Assembly: GCA_903903985.1 (NCBI GenBank) | Contig: CAIVAT010000155.1 | Coordinates: 1-49,555 of the forward strand | Direction: 5' to 3' | Origin: an uncultured Bacteroidales bacterium | GTDB lineage: Bacteria > Bacteroidota > Bacteroidia > Bacteroidales > FEN-979 | Length of the DNA stretch: 49,555 nucleotides | Shown here: one piece after another, positions 1 to 6,695 of the stretch | Position numbering within the stretch: the stretch's first letter is position 1 | Layout of the letters: each line of letters starts with the position of its first letter | Program-made: the position numbers and the translations under genes | Notes under the pieces: model-generated | The model's input: only the letters and a program-made list of their open reading frames with translations | The model's database searches: none | Told to the model about the DNA's origin: nothing

Positions 1-61
1 AAATGATGCTACCTTTTTATGGTTTCAGGATTAAGCCTTACAAACTTAAAACCTGTAAACC

Positions 62-892
62 ATGAATACGATTGAATCATTTCCCTACCTGATCGACAAT
101 ATCCTCGCTGATCTCGAAGCTGCTGCACGGATCCGTATCGACTGTCAATCAGTTGATAAAACAAATTCCACCGAAGGTGATATCCTGAGAGTTACCGCTG
201 TAAACGACATGATTTCAGCCTGTCATTTCTTCCATTATATGGAACACCTGAGGGTCGAAGCCATGAATAAACTCCGGGAGACCTTGCCGCAAATCGCAAC
301 TTCCGATATGGAAGCCTTCTTTGACCAAATGTTGCGCCGGGTCCGTAAAATTTCCCATTCTGTCGAGGTGAACCGATCGTCGGTACCCACCGATAATCAT
401 GGGATGACTGTATATTGGGCAAGGCGATCTTTAAATTGCCGTTACCATTATCGTAACACCCAAGAGCCAGAGGTCGTCAGGGCAGCTCTTGTAAACACCC
501 GCCGTCATGCATTGACCTATTATCTTGTGCTGAAGAAACTGGAAGACCGGATCAAATGCTGCGCCGGAGCTGCACTGGGCATTCAATTCACACCTTTGAC
601 CTTCCACGGCATCAAACAAGGGACCAAGTTCAAACTTACCTGTTCGGTGGCCTTTTTAAGCGCTTTCCTGCGGATACTGTGCGACCGTAACCTCGTGGAA
701 AATCCTAATGTTTCAGAGTTATGCCGCCGGATTGCAGCTGCCTGTTGCACCAGCAGGCAAGAGAATCTGAGTCCGCATAGCCTCCGGAACTGCTTCGATA
801 ATCCAACTCCCGAAGTGCTTGAAAACGTACGGGAGGAGTTGCGGTTATGTGACAAATATATCATGAACCTCATCCGGCGTCAACGACGTTAA
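62..892 (+). CDS. Hypothetical protein, possibly distantly RteC-like
   Basis: A 276-residue basic, soluble-looking protein with no signal peptide or membrane segment. The C-terminal third reads as a helical domain (about residues 185-270) with the pattern 'LSPHSLRNCFDNPTPEVLE', preceded by 'KLTCSVAFLSAFLRILCD'. That layout, a short helical domain deciding 'L..A L..L', then 'V.EL', then an 'R..F..P' helix, recalls the C-terminal region of RteC-type regulators of Bacteroidota conjugative transposons, but the resemblance is from memory and weak. No DNA-binding helix-turn-helix or catalytic motif is obvious. Seven or more cysteines are scattered and do not form a clear zinc-binding pattern. The ATG at 62 follows an A-rich stretch without a strong Shine-Dalgarno sequence, as usual in this phylum. 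It stands alone, followed by palindromic terminators. The reading frame is certain; the function is unknown. Confidence 0.7.
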   Translation: MNTIESFPYLIDNILADLEAAARIRIDCQSVDKTNSTEGDILRVTAVNDMISACHFFHYMEHLRVEAMNKLRETLPQIATSDMEAFFDQMLRRVRKISHSVEVNRSSVPTDNHGMTVYWARRSLNCRYHYRNTQEPEVVRAALVNTRRHALTYYLVLKKLEDRIKCCAGAALGIQFTPLTFHGIKQGTKFKLTCSVAFLSAFLRILCDRNLVENPNVSELCRRIAAACCTSRQENLSPHSLRNCFDNPTPEVLENVREELRLCDKYIMNLIRRQRR

Positions 893-915
893 CGGCTGTA
901 ATTCATTTTGTTATC

Positions 916-970
916 AAGGGTGTATACACCCTTTTACACTACCGGGGGCCTTTGAGCCCCTTTATCTTTG
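916..970 (+). terminator. Two tandem hairpins after the first gene, then a -7-like box
   Basis: A perfect 18-bp palindrome (916-933, centre GTGTATACAC) followed by TTTT lies 24 bases after the stop codon at 892. A second short hairpin (GGGGC 945-949, GCCCC 956-960) is followed by TTTATCTTT. Either could be an intrinsic terminator; the palindrome could also be an operator. TATCTTTG at 963-970 matches the Bacteroidota -7 box TAnnTTTG, but no TTG lies 19-21 bp upstream of it. Confidence 0.4.
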
Positions 971-1034
971 CTTCTTCAAAATGAGCCAAGTAGGAAAATA
1001 AGCTGATGAAAGAAATGAAAAATTTGCAATTATA

Positions 1035-1113
1035 CCCCAACCCCATGACCCCTTCCCCACTATGGGAAGGGGAAAAAAGTCTCTCCCTGTCTTGGGAAGG
1101 ATTTGGGGTGGGG
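1035..1113. repeat. Imperfect palindromic intergenic element (CCCCAACCCC...GGGGTGGGG)
   Basis: The outer arms CCCCAACCCC (1035-1044) and GGGGTGGGG (1105-1113) enclose a perfect 9-bp hairpin, CCCCTTCCC (1049-1057) with GGGAAGGGG (1064-1072). A similar C-rich/G-rich folded element occurs at 38270-38317. This class of dispersed palindrome is common between genes in Bacteroidota. A further hairpin, GACCAC-GACG-GTGGTC (1149-1164), lies 30 bases before the next start codon. Nothing in 893-1193 looks coding. Confidence 0.55.
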
Positions 1114-1193
1114 CAACAGGATATTGTTTGTTCAAACAAAGTTAACCAGACCACGACGGTGGTCGTATTTATTCACCATTAAAATTAAACAAC

Positions 1194-1757
1194 ATGTCAA
1201 ACACAACTGAAAATGTTTTAACAAAAACCTATCGGGGAAAATTCGGAGACCAGATGGTTTTTCGCAACCGTGACGGGATGAGCATCATGGCAAAGCTCCC
1301 GAAGAAGAATATGAAACCCGTGGCCGAATCGCAGCTGGCTGTGCGCCGGAGGTTCAAAATGGCCTGCCGTTGGGCAAAACAGGCCCTGCTGGACCCCGAT
1401 AATCTGGCGGAATACGCTGCACTGGCAAGCGGGATGAAAACACCCTACATCATGGCTGTCACCAATTACCTGCGACCTCCCGAAGTTCGTGAGATCATCG
1501 CATCCGGATACACAGGAGAGGCAGGTAATAAAATCAATGTGGTTGCCTCTGATGATTTTAAGGTAACTGGTGTAACGGTGAAGATCATTGACGCCTCCGG
1601 CATGCTGATCGAAGAGGGGCCTTGCCAGGAAAATCTGTTAGCCGATTGCTGGGTATATACCACTACAGTGGCTATAGCAAGCCTTGCAGGTATAGTGATC
1701 ACTGCCCAGGCAAAGGATATTCCCTGCCATACCGCTTCACTTTCGATAACACTTTAA
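1194..1757 (+). CDS. Hypothetical protein, DUF6266-like layout
   Basis: A 187-residue protein without signal peptide or membrane helix. The N-terminal 85 residues are basic and contain 'GKFGDQMVFRNRDGMSIM' followed by 'SQLAVRRRFKMACRWAKQAL'. This order (GK.G..V.R...G, then Q...R.RF..A) resembles the N-terminal layout of DUF6266-type Bacteroidota proteins, some of which sit in phage-like contexts; I cannot confirm the family. The C-terminal half (about residues 100-187) is rich in alternating hydrophobic residues and probably a beta-sandwich ('VTGVTVKIIDASG'). The ATG at 1194 follows an AATTAAACAAC leader. A hairpin at 1149-1164 could sit in its 5' untranslated region. No function is assigned. 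Confidence 0.7.
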   Translation: MSNTTENVLTKTYRGKFGDQMVFRNRDGMSIMAKLPKKNMKPVAESQLAVRRRFKMACRWAKQALLDPDNLAEYAALASGMKTPYIMAVTNYLRPPEVREIIASGYTGEAGNKINVVASDDFKVTGVTVKIIDASGMLIEEGPCQENLLADCWVYTTTVAIASLAGIVITAQAKDIPCHTASLSITL

Positions 1758-1966
1758 CAAGAAATAGCCTAGCGGCCGGCTGCAAGATAATGGATGAAAA
1801 ACATCGGAAACACACTCAAACAGAGAATTAGACTCACGCTCCGTCTCACACAGAGACATAGTCCAACCTCAACGATCCACGATCGAAAATCGCTTTCCCC
1901 TGAATAGTATCCAAATTGTATTAGCAGCCGACCCTGGCTTTCTTATTTTGATTTACGATTAATGCG

Positions 1967-2155
1967 AATCAAGGGTTGAAACATATTTATTTAAAATGCC
2001 GAAGGCATGATATTTTTATAGCAAATTAATGCCAATGAACTCCCTGAATGCCGTAGGCATGACATATAATGTCACCACTTCGTGGTTAATGGTGCTTTGC
2101 AATTTATTATTCTATAAAAATATCAACCCTTCTTTAAAACATTCAACCCTTGATT
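1967..2155. mobile_element. MITE-like element with 14-bp terminal inverted repeats
   Basis: AATCAAGGGTTGAA (1967-1980) and its exact reverse complement TTCAACCCTTGATT (2142-2155) bound a 189-bp non-coding segment. Inside are three small perfect palindromes: ATGCCGAAGGCAT (1997-2009), ATGCCGTAGGCAT (2049-2061) and ACCACTTCGTGGT (about 2080-2092). No transposase is present, so it would be non-autonomous. The right end lies three bases before the ATG at 2159. The rest of the gap after 1757 is non-coding, with no clear signal. Confidence 0.6.
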
Positions 2156-2158
2156 GAC

Positions 2159-2494
2159 ATGATTAACGAATTACAATTGACGTTCTTTCATTTTGCCATT
2201 TTATCTCTTAACATCTATCTCATGAGCACAAAGCATACCATATTCGGACTTCCCCTGCCACAAGCTGTTGGTTTTTTCAGCTTCCTCACGGTAGTAATTT
2301 CCATCTGGATCCATCTGGAAATCAGCCTGGCTGAAGTCAATGTTGAAATTGCAAACCTCAAACAGGACTTGATGATCCATAAAGCCGATAACCGGCAAGA
2401 CTTTGAAACCCTTCAAACCGATATCAATACCGATACCAAGGAGATCCTGCGCAAAATCGAGGAGATCCAGATTTATCTGCGAAACAAAAAGTGA
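2159..2494 (+). CDS. Small membrane protein with C-terminal coiled coil
   Basis: A protein of 111 residues when started at the ATG at 2159. A TTG three codons earlier (2150) is also open, but it lies inside the inverted repeat of the neighbouring MITE-like element. Two hydrophobic stretches are visible, 'LTFFHFAILSLNIYLM' and 'AVGFFSFLTVVISIWIHLEI', so two membrane helices are likely. A charged heptad-like coiled coil follows ('EVNVEIANLKQDLMIH', then 'TKEILRKIEEIQIYL'). The shape resembles small membrane-anchored coiled-coil proteins of unknown role. It is monocistronic: a non-coding gap follows and the next promoter-like box is at 2622. No family is recognised. Confidence 0.6.
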   Translation: MINELQLTFFHFAILSLNIYLMSTKHTIFGLPLPQAVGFFSFLTVVISIWIHLEISLAEVNVEIANLKQDLMIHKADNRQDFETLQTDINTDTKEILRKIEEIQIYLRNKK

Positions 2495-2621
2495 ATTTAA
2501 TTTATAAATTTTGTTCGATGCTTCAGATGGCTTTATTAAGGAAGGGATTTCTTTAAAACAACGGAGGCCCACATTTTCAGCATCTTTCCCCCAACGGTTA
2601 AAATGGATTTATTTTTATCAG

Positions 2622-2629
2622 TAACTTTG
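2622..2629 (+). promoter_or_regulatory. Bacteroidota -7 promoter box (TAACTTTG)
   Basis: TAACTTTG matches TAnnTTTG exactly. Twenty bases upstream is GGTTAA, only a partial match to the -33 TTG. The expected start would be near 2636, just before the small reading frame at 2645 and the glycosyltransferase at 2764. Confidence 0.45.
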
Positions 2630-2644
2630 TCGAAAATGTCAATT

Positions 2645-2764
2645 ATGCTAACAAAAGAAAAAATAATTTCAGGAAATTATCGTATTAATTGCAGAATTGA
2701 AACTAAAATTCTTATTGAATTCGTTACGGTTCACCATTCCGCTAAACAATTAATACTGGATTGA
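2645..2764 (+). CDS. Possible 39-residue small ORF coupled to the glycosyltransferase
   Basis: An ATG at 2645 opens a frame of 39 codons that stops with TGA at 2762-2764. The stop overlaps the ATG of the next gene as TGATG, the classic arrangement for translational coupling. The peptide begins MLTKEKIISGNYRINC and is basic, without signal peptide. A -7 promoter box lies about 16 bases upstream. It could be a real leader peptide, an uncharacterised small protein, or chance. Only its position supports it. Confidence 0.35.
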   Translation: MLTKEKIISGNYRINCRIETKILIEFVTVHHSAKQLILD

Positions 2765-3972
2765 TGGACAACATTGCCAAAACGCAAAAACTCGATCTGA
2801 ATCCAATAAATCCTGAAATCAAGGAAGGGATTTCTTTAATTACGGCTGTAAAAAACCGTAAAGAAACCCTTGAAGAAGCCCTGAAAACATGGGTAACCCA
2901 TGAACAGGTTGATGAGATCATCATCGTGGATTGGGACTCAGACGAGTCATTGGCGCCGATGATCCATGAGTTCCGGGATAACCGGATAGTGCTCGTGATA
3001 GTTGAAAACCAGCAAAGATGGATACAAACAAAGGCATTTAACCTGGGTGCAAGGTTTTCAACAAATAATAAAATCATGAAAATCGATGGGGATATAAAAA
3101 TCTATACAGGCTTTTTTGATACCCATCCATTAACAGAAGGGATTTTTTACACGGGCAACTGGGCCCTGGGTAGAAATTCAAATGAAACACATCTGAACGG
3201 GACCACGTATTTATTCAGAAATGACTTTTTTCGTGTAAACGGATATAATGAACTCTTAAAGTTATATGGATATGACGATACCGATTTGTATACCAGACTG
3301 GAGAATGCTGGCTTACGGCGGTTAGATTTCAACAATGATTATTTGCATCATATTGAACATGAAAGCAGGGTTTCTGCGCCGGAATTGTCTGACAACATGG
3401 ATAAACTGACTGATTCCCAAAAAGCCGACATCAGCATTTTAATGAACAGATACCTCCTTACACAATCTTACTCTTGGGATATTGACAATCAAATGCTTGA
3501 AATGAATGTGACACAAATTGCACAAAATGTTTTTCAATGTAAACAAACATTTTCGACGGAACCCGACATTCCGGATGAAATGCTGAGAAAGAGTTTATAT
3601 ATTGCGATGAAAGACAGGTTACATCTTGCCGGGTATGAATTTTCAGAAAGGTTGTTTGAAACCGGAACAAGGAATGAGATGATCGACCTTTATTATTCGT
3701 TCCATCATAAAAATGATCACCAAGCTCTTGAAAACCTTTTTAACCTTATCTACAAGTATGATCAATCGGTTTCAAATTCATTATTCACCCAGGAAAAGGA
3801 AATTAAATCATTGAAAGACAACAACCGGGTACAACATGAAAAGTTGATTGAATTGACGAATACGCTCGATTCAATACATCAATCATATTCCTGGAAATCA
3901 GGTCACTTTTTTTTTGAATTGGTTTCCAACATCTTACGATTCTTCGGGGGAGGCACTTCCCCGAAAAAATAA
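2764..3972 (+). CDS. Family 2 glycosyltransferase with C-terminal coiled coil and SYSW tail
   Basis: A 402-residue enzyme. The N-terminal GT-A domain begins 'GISLITAVKNRKETLEEAL', contains the metal- and nucleotide-sugar-binding DxD as 'KIDGDIKI' (about residue 110), and a galactosyltransferase-like C-terminal motif 'NGYNELLKLYGYDDTDLY'. It should transfer a sugar from a nucleotide donor to a surface-glycan acceptor. Residues 235-340 are an uncharacterised helical region. The last 60 residues are a short coiled coil ending 'HQSYSWKSG' and a hydrophobic stretch, a tail also found on the sulfotransferase at 6696-8231. ATG 2764 is chosen over TTG 2761 because it overlaps the preceding stop. A run of nine T (3906-3914) lies near the 3' end. 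The acceptor and donor are unknown. Confidence 0.85.
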   Translation: MDNIAKTQKLDLNPINPEIKEGISLITAVKNRKETLEEALKTWVTHEQVDEIIIVDWDSDESLAPMIHEFRDNRIVLVIVENQQRWIQTKAFNLGARFSTNNKIMKIDGDIKIYTGFFDTHPLTEGIFYTGNWALGRNSNETHLNGTTYLFRNDFFRVNGYNELLKLYGYDDTDLYTRLENAGLRRLDFNNDYLHHIEHESRVSAPELSDNMDKLTDSQKADISILMNRYLLTQSYSWDIDNQMLEMNVTQIAQNVFQCKQTFSTEPDIPDEMLRKSLYIAMKDRLHLAGYEFSERLFETGTRNEMIDLYYSFHHKNDHQALENLFNLIYKYDQSVSNSLFTQEKEIKSLKDNNRVQHEKLIELTNTLDSIHQSYSWKSGHFFFELVSNILRFFGGGTSPKK

Positions 3973-4086
3973 TGTTCATGTGTATTTGCAACCAGATAAT
4001 CCATTTATTATCTCCCGGGCAGGCATCCCTACACTTATAATAAACAAAGTTATCATAATTGGCTCAGATGATAAAGCGGTTTGCAT

Positions 4087-4947
4087 TTATTCAGCCCTTA
4101 ATAATCTGAGAATTCGTTGTAAAAAGGTTCGCTTCGGTTCCTGATGGATCCCAACCTGTTTTTTCGCCATGCCTTCCTGGTAGGCGTAATGTTCCCCATA
4201 TGACCGGAGTTCGTCAAAGCCACCGTGCTTCATGGGATGACTGACAAAATACGCCCGGTAGTCATTCATTGCCATTGCGTGTGAATCAGTAAGAGAAACA
4301 GGCTCCTCAGTTACTACATCTTCAATGGTTTTTTTCGAAAACAGTCGATTTTGAAGCAATGTTTGCTTACCGATGTGCAGGATGCAGATGTGGTCGGATA
4401 CCCCGATTTTCCATCCCCTTTCCGTACATATTTCATGACTAAGTAGTTCCTGCCCCCATCCATAATATAATTCAGGATCAAATTGTCCAACTGCTTCAAT
4501 AAACTTTCGATGAAATAGAGGTGCCATAAGGTCGGCCCATTTAACAATCCGTGTCTCAGGAGACCCCCAGTTTTGCATTTGCTTCCAGGGTTGTTCCCGC
4601 CCGGCAATGCATGGTGACACAATGGCAAAATCCTTGCTGAATAATTCATTCCTGAGAAGATTCACAAAAACCTCAGCAGTAACCTCCATGTCATTATTGA
4701 GAAATAACAGGGAATCATACTGATTATCTTTTAAAACCAGTTTAAACGCCTCATTCAATGCACCACCCCAATACAAGTTGGTTTCATACCTGATGTGGGT
4801 CGTGGCTGGCATCAACTCGGGTTTTGATCCGTTATCCATCACCAGCAAATCGTATGTTTCCCCCCTGAAGTCATTCAGCGAATTGTACAACCAATCGGTA
4901 TACTCCGGAAGATTATGATTTAAAATTATTACAAGTGTCTTGGTCAT
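4087..4947 (-). CDS. Family 2 glycosyltransferase
   Basis: A 286-residue GT-A fold enzyme. It starts 'MTKTLVIILNHNLPEYTDWL', the usual nucleotide-binding first strand, followed by 'LLVMDNGSKPEL' and the DxD-equivalent 'LLFLNNDMEV' (about residue 100). 'GGALNEAFKLVL' matches the 'G...A.N.G' segment of rhamnosyltransferase-like family 2 enzymes. The middle region 'FDPELYYGWGQELLSHEIC' is the acceptor-side motif, equivalent to 'F...ED.DL'. It probably adds a sugar during surface-polysaccharide assembly. It is convergent with the glycosyltransferase at 2764-3972; the 114-bp gap holds two weak AT-rich hairpins (3994-4013 and 4050-4074). No membrane segment is visible, so it acts in the cytoplasm. 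Confidence 0.85.
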   Translation of the reverse strand: MTKTLVIILNHNLPEYTDWLYNSLNDFRGETYDLLVMDNGSKPELMPATTHIRYETNLYWGGALNEAFKLVLKDNQYDSLLFLNNDMEVTAEVFVNLLRNELFSKDFAIVSPCIAGREQPWKQMQNWGSPETRIVKWADLMAPLFHRKFIEAVGQFDPELYYGWGQELLSHEICTERGWKIGVSDHICILHIGKQTLLQNRLFSKKTIEDVVTEEPVSLTDSHAMAMNDYRAYFVSHPMKHGGFDELRSYGEHYAYQEGMAKKQVGIHQEPKRTFLQRILRLLRAE

Positions 4948-5123
4948 TTCTGTATATCTTTGCCGTCTCCCCCTTCATTCCGGAAGAACTTTACATGAGA
5001 ACAAATTTAGGAAAGAAATCATATATTCCTGTTTTTAAACTTATAGAAACCGGATCAGGATAAGATCAAATTTATCACCAACTTCCGAAGAGGCAAACTG
5101 AACCTTGACCGGATTAAAAGCAT

Positions 5124-6473
5124 TTATTTTTGTGGAAAAAAAACGGTTCTGGTCTCAAATCCTGCTCTGCGTGAAATAACACCGAGTAATCGTTCAAGAG
5201 CATGTGCCAGAGTCCCGTCTGTTTGGTTTTCTTCATCTTCAAAGTGATGAATTTCAATATTCTTTTCAACTATTAATGCCAGTGCCTTCGGTCTGAACCA
5301 AAACATGGATCCGAGTGGAAACACAAAATCCTGTTGAAGTTCTTCCAATTGTAATTCAGAAAAAAAAACGGAGGCAGCCCTGAAATTATTATCAGAGCTC
5401 GGGAGTGGCCCCCAACCCGTATCAAGGCCTAAATAAACAATGTAGGGATACGCCACAGGCCAGATCATACCCAATTGCGGATTTTGAACAAATTCAGTAA
5501 CAATTCTATTTATAATCAATGAATTGCCCAATAATTGGTCCAAAAGGAATGTTCTCCAGCCCTGAAGATTTAAATTATGCCCACTACGCTTTGAATGAAC
5601 CTTGCATACCAGGTCATACTGCATCAGATGTGGCTTCAGCAAGGCAATAAAGGGGGCAATATCTCTCCCCCTGTTGTTAATCGCCAAAACCATGGTTTCA
5701 ATATCCGGAAATTCCATCGCAAACAGCGCTCTGACACTTTCTTCATGCAGATGCGTTGTGGTTATATATAAATCAAACGGGAATGTTATATTTTTGAAGT
5801 AACGTATAAATTCGACTGCCATCTCCGGATAAAACAAATGGCAAACAACAGCAATTTTCAGATCAGTTTGTGCTAATTCCGTTTTTCCTAAATCACTGAT
5901 ATCTGACATATTCAGGCACAATTCTTCTTTGAATTCGAAGGCTTTGGGCAAACGACCTTCCGCTTTCCCGGAATTTATATAGTGTACCAATGGATTAATT
6001 CCTAAAACTCTGACATCTTCATTTGCGGCAAGGTAATACTGCGTGTCAAAGGCCTGACTCGGGCTCCTCCCCTCCCTCCAACCCTGGAAATAAAAGTGTT
6101 CCATCGGATTTACAGAAGAGGCCCGGATATCCTCATTTGAGCGCAAATAATAATCAGCATCAAATAAACCACTTTGGCTTATCAGGTAAAGATCACCCGA
6201 TATATTGCCATTGTCATAAGGATTTAACTCTGGCTTTACAGGAAAATTATTATCCGGAAACCCCTCCTTGTAAGCAGGGGTTTGAGTTAAGGACATTTCA
6301 GGCTGGGATAATCTCCCCTCCTTTTTGCCATGCAGGATAAAATGCACCAATGGGTTCAAACCAGAAGTCCTGACATCTGGATAGCATGCCAGGTAAAATG
6401 CACTGTCAAAACAAGGTCCGGGATTACGCCCTTCAAAACCACCATGATGAAGATAATGGACAACAGGATCCAC
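5124..6473 (-). CDS. RgpF-like rhamnan-synthesis protein with N-terminal FD/YYL repeats
   Basis: A 449-residue protein from the GTG at 6473. The C-terminal half (about residues 205-430) matches the RgpF/rhamnan synthesis F family: 'KIAVVCHLFYPEMAVEFI', 'NNRGRDIAPFIALL', 'YDLVCKVHSKRS', 'FPLGSMFWFRPKAL'. This family acts in assembly of rhamnose-containing or other cell-surface polysaccharides. The N-terminal half holds repeats of about 40 residues of the form 'FD..YYL..N.DV' followed by 'G.NPL.HY' and 'G..EGR.P'. The frame stays open upstream to a stop at 6561-6563 and encodes a further intact repeat (6474-6533), but no ATG, GTG or TTG occurs there. The gene may be 5'-truncated, use an unusual start, or start at GTG 6473 within a repeat. 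It lies in the same orientation as both neighbouring minus-strand glycan genes. Confidence 0.8.
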   Translation of the reverse strand: MDPVVHYLHHGGFEGRNPGPCFDSAFYLACYPDVRTSGLNPLVHFILHGKKEGRLSQPEMSLTQTPAYKEGFPDNNFPVKPELNPYDNGNISGDLYLISQSGLFDADYYLRSNEDIRASSVNPMEHFYFQGWREGRSPSQAFDTQYYLAANEDVRVLGINPLVHYINSGKAEGRLPKAFEFKEELCLNMSDISDLGKTELAQTDLKIAVVCHLFYPEMAVEFIRYFKNITFPFDLYITTTHLHEESVRALFAMEFPDIETMVLAINNRGRDIAPFIALLKPHLMQYDLVCKVHSKRSGHNLNLQGWRTFLLDQLLGNSLIINRIVTEFVQNPQLGMIWPVAYPYIVYLGLDTGWGPLPSSDNNFRAASVFFSELQLEELQQDFVFPLGSMFWFRPKALALIVEKNIEIHHFEDEENQTDGTLAHALERLLGVISRRAGFETRTVFFPQK

Positions 6474-6695
6474 GCCTGCCGCCTGGATGTCCGGATAATT
6501 TTGCAGATAGTATCTGGCATCAAATAACCCGCTCTGCTTTATTTCACTTTCGTAGTTAATTTAAAAAAACCTGAAACCAGTGCCCCCCCTATTTGAATTT
6601 ATACTAAAGAATCTTTTTTGCAAGAATAACTTCCAGGTAGAATTGCTTTATCAGAAAGTAAATCTTGTCTGACATAAAAGAAAATCAGCCGGTTT

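Noticed and set aside
3914..4144. Frameshifted extension of the glycosyltransferase across the T9 run
   Set aside because: The alternative frame has no glycan-enzyme similarity, and the normal frame ends with the expected SYSW tail.
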